NCBI GenBank assembly: GCA_013396655.1
Contig: WBMV01004466.1
Coordinates: forward strand, 248,001 to 312,000
Length of the DNA stretch: 64,000 nt
Source: Campylorhamphus procurvoides
Taxonomy: Eukaryota; Chordata; Aves; Passeriformes; Dendrocolaptidae
Direction of reading: 5' to 3'
Part shown: positions 37,971 to 50,100 of the stretch, piece by piece
Position numbering within the stretch: position 1 is the stretch's first letter
Layout: the number at the start of each line of letters is the position of its first letter
The notes under the pieces: generated by a model
Told to the model about the DNA's origin: nothing
The model's input: the letters and a program-made list of their open reading frames with translations, nothing else
Databases searched by the model: none
Position numbers and translations under genes: made by a program

Positions 37971-39004
37971 TTGGGGACTTTTATTATTTAGAAGCTATTT
38001 TTTATTATCCATTTAAACTCAATAGCTTACACTCAAGCTTATACTGCTCCATACATACTCTCTGCTGGAGACGCATATACTTAAACTGGTCAGTACTTGC
38101 AGCTCAGAGAAAGCAATGCCAGAACAACTCCCTGAATTTAAGCTGTCCCATGGGTGTGCAAACATTTTTAACCCTGCCACCACCTCATTATTGTAGCTAA
38201 GATATAAGGGAAGAATGCAGAATCCTGACATTGTCTTGCACTTCAGTCCCATGGAGAGGCAAAGGTTAAGAATGAGGAAAATTAGGCAGACAGCCCTGTG
38301 TGGCCCAGAGAAAGACATGCTATTCTGTGGGGACCAACTCCCCTTACATAGATGGGAGAAAGCTCTATGAATGAGATCATTTTGACTTCCTTTGCTCACA
38401 TGCTAACGTGGGCTTTCTTCCTTTTAGCTAAAGCAGGTCAGCCGTGCAGCAAAGTTCAGCGTCACATTGTGAACTGCTTCCGAAGCCCCAGTGCCTCTAC
38501 TGCAACTCGGGTCCTGAAGGATGTGGCTCACAAGGGCTTTTCCCACCTGCAGCCCATATGCAGGGGTCCAGCATCTCTTCATCCCACCAATTTGCTCCCA
38601 GTAAGATCCCTGCAGCAGGGCCCTGGGCAGCTCACACACTCACAGGAGCCAGGGAGAGCAGGCTGGATTTTAGATCCCCTCTCAGGGGCTTATTAAAATC
38701 GGCTGGTGTACACCCAGCCCTCCTCAGTAGCATTCATTTGTAATGAGGAGGCAGCTCCCCAACATTCACAAGTGCAGGGGATCACGTACTAGTCACAGTG
38801 ACAATCTACCAGACAGACACTCATTCTGCTGCTATTTCTTTAGTGACTTTTTTTAATTATTGGATTATTTTACCCTCAAACTCTTTTATAGTTTGCTCAC
38901 TGAATTATGTTCACTCTTGAGAAGGGCATCCAGTTCCTTCTGTTCCCACAGTAATCATCAATTCAAGCTGAAGTGAAAGGGTCAAATTTAAAGGCAAGAA
39001 AACG

Positions 39005-39240
39005 GTGGTGTAAATTTCTCATTAGCAAATCAATGCAAATCTGTGAAATTCAGTGTCACTGAACCACAGTCAGCCCTGCTTTAAGTGAAAACAAATTCTA
39101 TTAATTTCTGTGGGAATAGCATATTTTTTACTCTTCATTTGATCCACTGGGCCAAGTTGCCTCTATACCTTTGACACTGCTGTGAATTTGAATTAATTAA
39201 GGGAAGTCAGCATCTCTGGCACACTGAATATAAATCTGTA
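39005..39240. promoter_or_regulatory. Candidate conserved noncoding element (octamer plus TAATTA)
   Basis: A perfect POU octamer ATGCAAAT at 39033-39040, ATTAATTTC near 39099 and AATTAATTAA at 39191-39200, in unique sequence without repeats. Enhancer identity is inference. Confidence 0.25.
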
Positions 39241-40128
39241 CATTTCACCTGCTGAGAGGGGAATGGAGCTGAAGCAGCAACAAAATGAGTCCGTATAAGA
39301 AAATAAACTTGGCCACCATAACATTTTCATCATCCCTTTGAACCTCACTGGTGGTGGCAGCTTCTACCTTCTCAAAATGTGCACTGCATTAACAGGCCCA
39401 TATACGCAACGGACTTGATGAGCAGATGGCTGGGAGGTAGGAGATAGAGTACTTAAAAGGAGGCTACTATGTATACAAAGAAAATGCCATCCCTGCAGCC
39501 CCAAATCCAGCCCTTGACTGGTGCTGCCTCAATGCTTGCCCTTGACTGACACTGCCCACCAGACTGAGGGATGCTGCTGGGGGAAAAAAAGTGGCACCAC
39601 TCTAAAGTATTGGCCTAGCATGTGCTGAGAGACAGTATGTTCTCTTACACATATTAAAATCTGCTAAAATTACTGAGAAATATTGATGAATGAGGAGAAC
39701 CCAACAAACAGTCCAAAACCTAAAATAGATCCTTCAACCAAATAGTCGCCTCACAGCTCTCCACAAGCATGTGCTGTCTGATCTCCTTACCAGTGAATCA
39801 GTGTGCCAGGGAGAGTGCAGGGAGAGTTTTTCCCTAAGTGCAGTGATGAGGGTTGGTGGTATACACTGCTTCTGGAGCAAGAAGGGGAACCTGCCGCAGA
39901 CATCAGCCAGTGGTGGGGTGCACTCGGGACCAGCAGTCAACAGCAGCTCACCACTTCTACATTCATATTCTTTCTCTGCATATGTTGGTGAGACTCCTTA
40001 ATTCTCAGTGGTTTATTTCAAAAACAGCCTTTAAGGCTTCTGCACATATGGGGAAGTTTACCAATTATTTTACTTATGCCACTGAAAATACAACATGTAT
40101 TTAAACGTCTGAAAAACAGTTGTAGTTT

Positions 40129-40164
40129 TACATGTACCTGTGCATGTACATGTGCATGTACACA
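40129..40164. repeat. Short TGTGCATGTACA tandem repeat
   Basis: Two and a half copies of a 12-bp alternating purine-pyrimidine unit (CATGTACCTGTG, CATGTACATGTG, CATGTACAC). Confidence 0.75.
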
Positions 40165-40577
40165 TAATGTTGCCATAGGCCTTTCATGAATTTGTAGATT
40201 TTTATACTTCTAGGTATACTTCTCACATATAGCATAGCTAACAACCTCTGACCCTGTGTTAGCTGTCTTAAGGGTCAGATAATAGCTAGAACACTGCACA
40301 AGGAAAACATGTACCAGAGCTAAGGCAACTAGATACCATGTTAGTCAAAACAAGAAAGCAAAGCCCAGCAACCTTGGAGAAGCTCCAATAAGGCAAAGGG
40401 GTCTTAAGACCTCCAACTCAATTCTAAGAGAGGTGTGCCATGAGGCAGAACCAAGGGAAGTTCTGGGTATGGACAACTCTTAGATTGGGTGGGACCTTTA
40501 GATATGATAATTGAGTATAGTTACAAAATTAGCATGTTGCCACGTAGACAGGGCTTTTCCCTGCTTTCTCCAGCTCT

Positions 40578-40739
40578 NNNNNNNNNNNNNNNNNNNNNNN
40601 NNNNNNNNNNNNNNNNNNNNNNNNNNNNNNNNNNNNNNNNNNNNNNNNNNNNNNNNNNNNNNNNNNNNNNNNNNNNNNNNNNNNNNNNNNNNNNNNNNNN
40701 NNNNNNNNNNNNNNNNNNNNNNNNNNNNNNNNNNNNNNN
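40578..40739. other. Assembly gap (162 N)
   Basis: N run bordered on the right by a degenerate TATACTTTT-type tandem repeat (40750-40808), the likely reason for the gap. Confidence 0.95.
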
Positions 40740-40749
40740 CAACACATGT

Positions 40750-40808
40750 TGTACTCTTTTATACTTTTTATACTTTATATACTCTTTCATACTCCTTTAT
40801 ATTCTGTA
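40750..40808. repeat. Degenerate TATACTTTT tandem repeat
   Basis: Runs of TTTATACT, TTTATATACTC, TTCATACTCC and TTTATATTC follow each other with a period of about 9-12 bp beside the N gap. Confidence 0.7.
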
Positions 40809-40898
40809 CCCCGAAACCCTATAAGTAAAGAACTCTTCTCTGCTTTACCCATATAAAGTTGTCTTGGAAAGGTTTTTTCCCCCTTCCTTAAGGCAACA

Positions 40899-42835
40899 TA
40901 CTTACATACATACTTATACACTGAATATTTTAAAAGTAAACTTAAATATGTGTATACATACATATAATAGTAGAAATAAGAAAAACAGAAAGAGAAAGAA
41001 GTACACTGGACTGTGAAATATCATCTAACTATTAGTTTTTTAATGAGCCTTTAAACATTTGAAGTTTTCATCAGAGCCCATTTTATCCTCTTTTTCAAAA
41101 GATCTTAACTATGTTATATTACAAACTCACTTGTAAGAGACTTAAATTCTTGTGAAATGAATGCATCATTCAGTTGGGGTTACATTCAGCAGTAATTTTG
41201 TCAAGGACAGGCTGCTCTTTTGTTATTTATTTTTGACATTATTGAGATTTGCTTAATATTGTTTTGCATTTTTAACACTGTTATCTCTGAAAGCCAAGAT
41301 GAAACATTATACCAGATTCATCGTATTATTTCTGAAATAAATATGAACACAGGCAAATGTGAAGTGTAAGCAGCTTGGAAATGATGCCATATTCAACACT
41401 GGAAATACTTAATGGATCAGATTCTAGTTGGTCCCTTTAGGTGGAACAATTTCTTCTGCACACATACATGCAACTCATACTAATATACTTTTAAAGGAGA
41501 CCTGTGGGTACTTAGCTTTGTTCACTTGTCTGCCCAAGAGCCTCACAGAACTCCTATAGGGGCTAAAATGAATTTGTGATGAAGCCAAAACAGGATGATA
41601 GCACCTACAGGTGTAGAGGTCATAGAACTGTATGCCAAACACATGAGGACCTGCTCACTTTTCCTGCAATAGCTATCAATATATATTTAGGCAGACTTTA
41701 TCTAGGGTAAGAACTTGGGGGCTGAGTCCCTGTTATGTATCTAACTGCAAAACAAACTGGAGCTTAGTTTGGAATCTGCAGCATTGTTCCTCTTCTGACA
41801 CTCACTAAATACACTTTTCTCAAAATGGTAAAATTTGCAATAAGTTTCAGAAGCATAGATGTGAGGACACACAGCTGCATTCAAATTCTCGGCTCTGAAT
41901 GTTTTAAATTTCAGACCTGGATCATAATCTAACCAGACAGACAATGTTGAATTTGCTGTGGTCAGTGTCTCATGTGAGTTGCCAATTTTATTTCCTATAG
42001 AAATAACAGAAGTTTTATGAAAGCAGCTGTTCTGAAGAGATGATTTCTTTTGCTATTCTCCAGACTGATTTGCCTTTGATTTGCCTTTACCTACTCCATA
42101 CCATACTCAGACTCTGGGAAACACACTTCGGTGTGCTCTGTGGAGCAACTGAGAGATGAATCTCTGTATCGTCAGCAGGCTGAAAAGACTTACTTTCCCA
42201 CTTTACCTGCTGGTAGGCTTATAGATGTGAAATAATGAAATGGCAGATGACAACTGTGTGATGTGGTATCTAACACACTCTCCAACACTGAAACAAACAC
42301 CCAGCACTGTGGCAAAGACTCTCTCTGCCTCCCTGCTGTAAAGCTTTATCCTTTCTGTTGGGAATCACAGGAATATCAAGAGCAACACAGAACTGCTGGA
42401 GGATGTAAGACCTCAAGTACGTAGACTAGCAGGTAAAACCTCATCTAGTCTTTGCGGATCCACTCAGACGGAAGTCACACTAGTCTAAGCTGGAGTATTC
42501 TGCATCACTTTAAATTCTACTAGCTTTTGATGACCCACTCTGGGGTCACTATTCTACTAAAATTGAGCTTTGTAGAGCACATGCTCTCTGCCCTGGTACA
42601 TACTGTACATATTACTTCATTCAGCCAATGCTCCAGGAATTAATTAGTTGCTGATTTCTAGTGCAATTCTTTAGATCTCATTGCCTATTTTTGACTAATC
42701 TAATTAAAAAACTTGTTAAGGATTTATTCCAACTCCATGTGGGTAAGACTCACATCCTTGTCCTATCCCATTTGTTATTAAGAACGAGAACTGAAACATG
42801 CAGTCAGGCCACTGCATCACCTCTTTGTAGCTGAA
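40899..42835. other. Intergenic, no gene seen
   Basis: Unique AT-rich sequence. I see no repeat family or coding signal. Confidence 0.7.
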
Positions 42836-43197
42836 AAGAACTGTGTTTGTTCAGCCTTGGAAAGGACGGAGGAAGGGTGATGTGATGCTGCCTACAGCTA
42901 TCTAAGGATGTAGAGAAAGACTCTTCACTAAGCCAGAGAGGGGTAGAAGAAAAGACAAAAGATACAAGCTGGAACATGCGAAAATTCAACTAGGTAAGAT
43001 GCAGGCAACTTTCCCCATGAAAGTGGTGAAATACTGGAACAGAAACTTAGAGGGGTGTAATCCTATACCTTGAAATCCATTCTTGAAACTAAATTTCTTC
43101 AGCCCTATGCAATTCTAATCAAAACTCCTTTGGGCTGGATGCTGGGCTGCACACCTTCACAGGTCTCTTCCAGCAGGAATTGTTTTGTGATTCTAAG
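42836..43197 (+). mobile_element. CR1 LINE 3' fragment, diverged
   Basis: Colinear with the CR1 3' region: TTTGTTCAGCCTTGGAAAGG, GCTGCCTACAGCTATCTAAG, AGACTCTTCACTAAGCC, ACAAGCTGGAACATGCGAAA, AGTGGTGAAATACTGGAACA, and an end at AGGTCTCTTCCAGCAGGAAT, TGTTTTGTGATTCTAAGAGC. There are many small indels, so this is an old copy. Confidence 0.85.
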
Positions 43198-43544
43198 AGC
43201 AAAACAAGGGGGTACATTTCATGAAGTATGGATGAGGGTACGCATATCTCATTTTCCTAGGTTGTTTCCTAAAATGTCTCCTAAGGACTATGTCTCATCT
43301 GCCCTATTCCAAGTGTGTCTGAAGTATCAAGACAATTTACAGCATAGGATTAAAATGTCAAAGTGTCCCTAAGTGACTTTCCTTCCCTTTCATGCTGGAT
43401 GCATTTTCAAATTTGGTTTTTGTACACCATTTCTGGCCAGGGAACTCCTGACTTACAAACCTCTAGATAGTCAGAGGATCGATAAGCCTATGGAAAAGGG
43501 TTATTCAGACAGATTGCCCCTGTGATACTTGGGTTGTGATACAA

Positions 43545-44115
43545 GCCTACTTGGCTTTCCAAAAAGCTTTTGACAGGGACCTTCACTATGCCTTTTAAAG
43601 AGAGTCACCACAATAGAAACACATGTTGGAAAGTCAACTTGCTAAAATTAGGAAGTTAAAAGTAGGAGTAAATGGGTTGCTCTACAGCGGAGAGATAGAT
43701 ACGAGTCTCTAAAACTTTAAAGGCTATATTATAAATAGAAAAGTTTCAGACAATAATGACAAGGATGATTAACAGGAAAAATTAAAAAAAAAATTTGGCT
43801 GAAAGTCTTTAGTGTGGAAAAAGATGATTTAAGGTGGAATAGGTTAGAATCTATAAAATCATGAGAGCTATAGAGGGAAGATGACTAGGGAAAAACACTG
43901 TTTTTCTCTTACTTCTAGTACAAGAATCCAGGATCACCAAAAATAAAGGTAAGAGGACTGTATTCAGGACACAAAGAGGGTCTTTGTGCAATGGGCAATG
44001 TACAGAGGAAATTCCTTGACAAATGGGGACATTGTGGATATAAAAAGCTCACATTGAATTCAAGAGAAGATTGAAAAAGCACTTGGAGTAGAGGGCTGGA
44101 TTTTGTAAACCATTG
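43545..44115 (+). mobile_element. Ancient CR1-like LINE fragment
   Basis: TACTTGGCTTTCCAAAAAGC, TTTTGACAGGG reads as a decayed form of the LINE RT motif LDFSKAFD. Further on, AATCTATAAAATCATGAGAG, GAAGATGACTAGGG, TAGTACAAGAATCCAGGATC, ACAGAGGAAATTCCTTGACA and TTCAAGAGAAGATTGAAAAA follow the order of the older amniote CR1 3' regions. It looks much older than the copies at 10997 and 42836. Confidence 0.65.
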
Positions 44116-46687
44116 CATAGAGAAACTACATTAGAAAACTCTCTGACTGAAAACTATCAGAAGATGGAAGAGTATTAGCTGAGATACCTTCCCTACACTT
44201 GCTCTTTCCTAGGCATTTACTCGTGGCCATTATCGATGACAGAGCTAGCTGGAAAGTGGTTGAGCTTTAGCTTTTTGACCTTCCCTCATCCAGGGTACAG
44301 AGCAGATTAGACATGCCCATGCCATGCCTGAGTGCAGCTAGCTCACTAATGGCCATCAGCTTTCCTGCCTCCTGATCTGTTCCCCAGCACTTTGGGCTCC
44401 CAGGATGGCTGATGCACATGTAAACTCTTGAACATTTTAGGCATGTCCAGGGGAGCCACATGAATCTTGGCCAAGAAGCTAAATCACAGCAGACCTGAGA
44501 CTGTGGTACTGGCAAAGTGAAACCACTGGTGGCCTCAGCTATGTGGCCTGAACCTTCCTGTGGCAAGAGAAATTGGATTTCCAAAAGTGTTCAGGCTCTT
44601 TGCAGGAACCTCAAAATGTGTTTCACAAGATAGTTGCCAGATGCCTAACTCCCCTTGACTGCAGTGTGATAGCACTTCTGAAAACACATGAGGCACCTAT
44701 CTACATCTTTAGGTGCTTAAATCTCTCCAGTGTGCTGACCCTGTGCCCTCTAGAACTTAAAAATAACTCTACCTAATTGGGCTTCTACTCAACCCTGTGT
44801 GGTTTGAGGCCTGCTCCATGTGCATAGGCTGACAGGGCAAATGAAAATATATTAATCTAAAGTGAAAAGCACTTTTTGCAGACGGATCGAGATCCCTTGA
44901 GGTACGTCTCTGATCCCAAAGTTATGGACAGGTACAGCAATTTTAATATTAATACTATGTTTTAAATAATGGAGACGCTGTGAGGTTATAAATTTATGGT
45001 TTAACAAAATATGAATCACCCTGTTATACACCAGATTAAAAGACTTCAGTCTATAACTTTTCATGATTCTCTATTACAAGATACTATAGTGATAAGGAAG
45101 ATTAGACAGGAAATTACTGTATTTGGGGCTTTTTTTTCCTCAACACAACAAAATAGAGAGAAAAATGAAAATGTTAGGGACAGGATTCTCTCTGCAGGTG
45201 CGTTTGTGAAGCACTGAGTTGAGCTGGAAACTTTGCTGGGCAGGGTAAAATAATTTAAACTCAAAAAAAAAAAAAGAGTTCAGAAAGGCAAAAGACAAAA
45301 GACAGAGCAGGAAGCATGTTAGACAACAGTATTACTGTGTGTGCACATGTGCTGAAGCTGTATCTGATCCCCAGATGATCTCACACATATGCATATTTAT
45401 CTAAGCGTTCCACTATTCTTTTTTCTCTGAGAGAGCAGTTTTTTTATCAGACACTAGCATTCCCATGTATGGTGCACTCAAGATTCATTGTCATGTCTTT
45501 GCTATTTTTTTCCTTTCTTTTTTTCCCATTTCAGTATAAGGCACTGTAAGCACATTTTTTTGGCTGCTGATTAGGCAGAGATCTCCTTGTCCAACTTGAG
45601 GACACGTTCCCTCACATTTTCAAAGCAGATGATTAGCTGTCCTAGGCTTTGTGCAGATCTTTGAAATTATTCTCACTTGATAACTAATTGTAGTAGCTGA
45701 CCTTCACGGTTTCACATTCATCCAGTTTCCCAGCAACTGTCCAATGCTATCCACTGTCCACTATTCCAGCTATCCAAAACTGAAAAAAACCTTTTTATCC
45801 TCCACACTTAGTGCACTGCTTCAAACTCAAAAACAGATAAACGGGCAATGTTGTGGTCCTGGATCAGATCCCACTCATCTGAACCCAGTGGTAGCCCAGA
45901 GCTGAGGATACTGCTGACATATTTTTAAAATGCGAAAGTCATGTCCCGTTTGAGAATCAGCCAACCAAGCGGTGAGGCTGTGCCCCAGCCCTCCTCAGCT
46001 GGGGCTGGTGCCGCCCAGGGCAGGTGTGGGCAGCTCTGCACCACAGGATATGTTCCCAGCACAGTGGACTCATTCAGCCACGAGGGTGCAGAGCACATGT
46101 GACAGGAAAACGCTCCTGTTGCTCCTCCAGCCTCAGCAGAGGCAGTGTGCAGCACACTTGAAGGGTTTCTTTGGCTAATAACAGTAGTTATTAGCTGAAT
46201 GTTTACTGGGTCACTTCAAATGGAAACAGCATGTCTTCAGCAACACTACACAGGGCAATTGATTAGCAGTGGAGATGAACCTGTACCACAAACTCAGATA
46301 CAGAAAATTCATGTTCAGTCTTTGTGGCTGTGACCCTGCTCAGGAAAGGATGCCCTCTTTCCCCAGCTATTTATTTAGCTGAAACACATAAAGCTCTTGT
46401 TAGTGCAGCTAAGGCTGGATATTTCCTTTTTCTCTGTTCCAAGAGAAGCATTGTTCTACAAGAAACAGCTTGAGTCTAAAAGTAAAGAGGTTAGCAAAAT
46501 AGCTTGTGTCAATAGGCAACAGGAGCACTCTGGGTGGTTAAACAAGAAAATAGGAGTCTGACTTTAGGTGCCCAAGTTTGAGAGTATTTGCCTGTGTCCT
46601 CTGTGAGTCCTCTCCTGCCCTAATTCATTTCATAGCAACCTTTCTGTACAGCAAAGTGGTGAATTCTAAAACTGGAGGCTCGTTGTA

Positions 46688-46766
46688 AACAAAATTAAAA
46701 CCAACAAAAACAACAACCAAAAAACCCAACAAAAACAAAAAACCCACAACCAGACAAAAAAACCCT
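46688..46766. repeat. A/C-only low-complexity tract
   Basis: AACAAAATTAAAACC, AACAAAAACAACAACC, AAAAAACCCAACAAAAAC and similar; practically no G or T over about 75 bp. Confidence 0.8.
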
Positions 46767-46899
46767 CATGGCTTCAAGTTCAATGACAATTATCTGAACT
46801 CACTACTGTGGTGCAGGTGTATATTCTTTGCTTGATGTTTCCTAACACTGAATGTACATGTGCATGAAAGGGAAAAACGATCCCCAGCAGCCACACCAA

Positions 46900-47140
46900 C
46901 GTTATTTGAACATTAGATTATTCACTTTCCCAACTAATCAATAATGTTATAATTAAAATTGATAGTTGCAAATAACATGACAGAATGCTGCTGCCAGAAT
47001 ACTGATTGCGTATTTGGCTTGAAAAGATAGGCAGTAGCGTGGAACACTTATTTTCCAATTTGCTTTTAGCTGTGTGCAAATTGCTTTAGCTGTATCCAGC
47101 TGATTTAGACCTTGCCTGGAGGTACACTAGATTAATTGGG
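46900..47140. promoter_or_regulatory. Candidate conserved noncoding element
   Basis: Unique sequence with CTAATCAATAATG, TTATAATTAAAATTG, paired TTTTAGCTGTGTGCAAATTG / CTTTAGCTGTATCCAGCTG and ATTAATTGGG. The texture resembles vertebrate developmental enhancers. No comparison could be run. Confidence 0.22.
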
Positions 47141-50100
47141 AGCCACACATACATTGCTTACAGAATGGACTCTGTAATTGGTGAAATTTGTTAGTGCCAG
47201 TTATAAAATAACTATACAGTTCTGCTTTTTAGTTGTCCTTTCATTACTCTTTCAGGAAAGGGAAAAACCAATTAGAACCTTACAGATGACCGAGATTGTT
47301 TTTAAGTCCTTATATAAAACCACCAGTGTGACTATAGTCAATATTTTATGCAAGCCAACATTAGTGTGAATATAGTATTGATTTTATTTGTTTTTTTTGA
47401 AACTGAAAACTCTTCAGCATACATAAAAGGGATTTTTTTGTCCTTTTTGAGACTGAACTTTAGATAATGAAACCATTATGCTGTTACTACCCAGAGCTTT
47501 CAAAAATATTTTTTTATCTTAATTAGCTTATTATTAAACTAGAAAAAAATCGTTGTTTGTTGGCAACCAAAAGCATTAAAAAATACTACAGCCATAGCTT
47601 TTCTTAAATCCAGGGACCTTTTTTGCCTGTATGTATATAACAGTGACACATAAAGCCTATAGTTAAATACATAAATATAACAGACTACTTCCAAGTTATA
47701 TATTCTTGTGATTATAGATGGATTTAGGTTTCAAGAGCCATGAACTGGATTTATTTCAATTTCCCTTGTTCATACCTTTACCCTAAACCTAAATAAATTG
47801 TGAACCAGTTACTTTTCCTTAAAACAGCTATGACACTGGAGATGTTTTGCATCTTGCTTGTGGTGTGGAGCATGGTACAAGACTGGTGTGATGTCAAAGA
47901 AAGGGTCCATGCTTCACTCTGAACATATTCCATGTTTGTGAGCAGAAAACATGCTGTTATACTCACTGCCATCCTTAAGGTTTCTCAGGAGACACATGCA
48001 AGGCCATGCAGAGGATACCCTTGCAAAGCTCTCATTTACAATTCCTGTGACCACACCATGTCTATAGCCTTTTCCTAGCACAGAACATTTTATATTGTTG
48101 ACCGGTTGCAATTAAACTAAATGCTCCAAAGATACTCTTCAATTTCACAAGTATTGGTACAAAAACAAAGGAGAGATGGCCTGTTAGTGGCCTCATTTAG
48201 GAAAAATTTAAGAAGTTTACCCTTTATTGAATATCTGAGAGTCTCTCCTCTGAGAGAGAAGAAAGCCATTGATAACTGGTGTTTATTAACTACTGGTCAC
48301 AGAACTATTTGTAGTTCTTCACATCTCTCGTTGGTGATTAGCTAGCAATTTGCTTTTAATGGTATCAGAAGATACATGTAATTCCACTGTCGATTCAAGC
48401 AGAGCACCCGACCCTGATGCTATCACTAGGGACTAATGGATAGTAAGCATAAGCAGCAACCTAGGGGCAAAGCATAATCGAAAAGGGGTGCAGGGTTGTG
48501 GAAGGGAGATGGTGATGTGGTCTGCATCCCTAACTGCTGTCAGCTATCTTGATAAAACCTTCTCCTGAAAAATGTCCTGTTTGTCTTACAGATTCAACAT
48601 GGAGAAGGTTTTTGATTCTCATCCTACAGATCATTGTAACCTAGTCAAATGAACTTTAGTGTGAGTCAGAGGGCTAATCATAAGTTCATAAAGGCTGTCT
48701 CCATGAAATCAGTGATACCAAGAATCTGAATGATCTGTGGATTAATTTTGTCCTTTTGAAGAAACAGGGGGGGAAAACCCCTCCAAATTGTCAAAGCTAA
48801 ATTCCTGGAATCTTATTTTTCCTTTTCAAACGAACAAAGTTTAAAGAAAAAAACAAAAGCAAACGACTGAAAAAAATCCCAAAGAACAAAAACCCAAGAC
48901 TGTAAATCATTACTAAATATATATGGCACTTAATTTGAAATTACAGTATCAATTTGGAACATAGGAACATACAAAATACTGCATGTTGAAGATTCAGCTG
49001 AGAGCTCATCTAAGCTGCACACTGAAGTGCTAATCTTTAAAAACAGAGCAGCCAAACATGTATCAGCCAACTAACGAGGAGATATGGGCCTTTTACACTG
49101 GTGATTAGTAATCTAATATTGCCACTTAATGAGAACCAAAAGAAAGTAGGAATTAATAATGTTAATGAACAAACAATGAAAGACCAAAGCTTTCAACTTA
49201 GTGCCATGAGAGGAAGTGTAACTGGAAACACACACTTCTGGTTTGCCACGGATGGTCTCTTGGCTAATTTTCTACTCTACAATTAAATTCTGCCTCTATA
49301 ATTTACTCCTGCCTTCAGATAGCAGACAAAGAAGGTGTATTCTCAGTGTATCTTGGCCTGACACAAGAGAAATCATGTTCCTTTGGGGCAGGGGAGTTAC
49401 ATGCAACTAACAGCACAGGTGTGGTGCCTTCTAAAGACAAAGTTATCAGGCTATACTTGAACTTCAAGACTGCCTCATGCTTTATTCAGTCTTATCCTCT
49501 ATAAGTTGCTTAGAAGTATTAAGATAACTCTCACCATTCTTTGGATTGCAAACACCCTGTCTCTTGATGCTGAAAGCCTGTGCCCCTGAGGAAAGTGGAG
49601 CATGCTGAGATGGTAGTTCATAAACCAGTGACATGTGAGCCTGTAGCAAGCACCCAAGTGTTTCAGAACAGTCAGATATGCCCCAAGGGCATTTACTCCA
49701 TGTGAGCTCTGCCCAGTGCAAGAGCTTCCTTTACTAGGACGCATTGCAGCTTGTAGTATCAGTGTCTGGGGATTCACGTGTGCTTGCTCAGTGATTTATG
49801 TGATACCACTATTCCTTGTGCTCTGGGACATGTGCCGATGGACCCATAGCTTTCCAAATCCCTGTTTTTCAGTCCAGAGTACAGCAGCAGAGTCTTCAGA
49901 GCAAAATGAGAAATTTTCAGCCAGGTCACTTTTATGTCCATGGTTCCTGTCCTCCCTACCCATCTGGGCTAACTTTAATTGCTCCCTCCCCTTTCTGTGT
50001 GTAAATATTTGTCAGGCCAATACACTGACATATATATATTGCTCTTCTTTAACAAAATAGAATTTTAGTCTATATTCACTAACACTTTTACAAGTGTGGC

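Larger units (their letters stand above)
36616..40256. other. Intergenic with candidate regulatory stretches
   Basis: Holds the two TAATTA-rich stretches listed and a GC-richer block at 38440-38730 with overlapping open frames but no recognised product. Confidence 0.6.
40257..40898 (+). mobile_element. Possible LTR-like unit interrupted by an assembly gap
   Basis: The segment starts TGTTAGCTGTCTTAAGGG and ends CCTTAAGGCAACA, so the ends are TGTT...AACA. Near its right end CCCTATAAGTAAAGAACTCT followed by CTGCTTTACCC resembles the R/U5 poly(A) region of avian ERV LTRs. There is no target-site duplication and no second copy, and 162 N hide the middle, so this is a suggestion only. Confidence 0.3.

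Noticed and set aside
40489..40828. Open frames spanning the N gap
   Set aside because: Their length is an artefact of N being treated as open.
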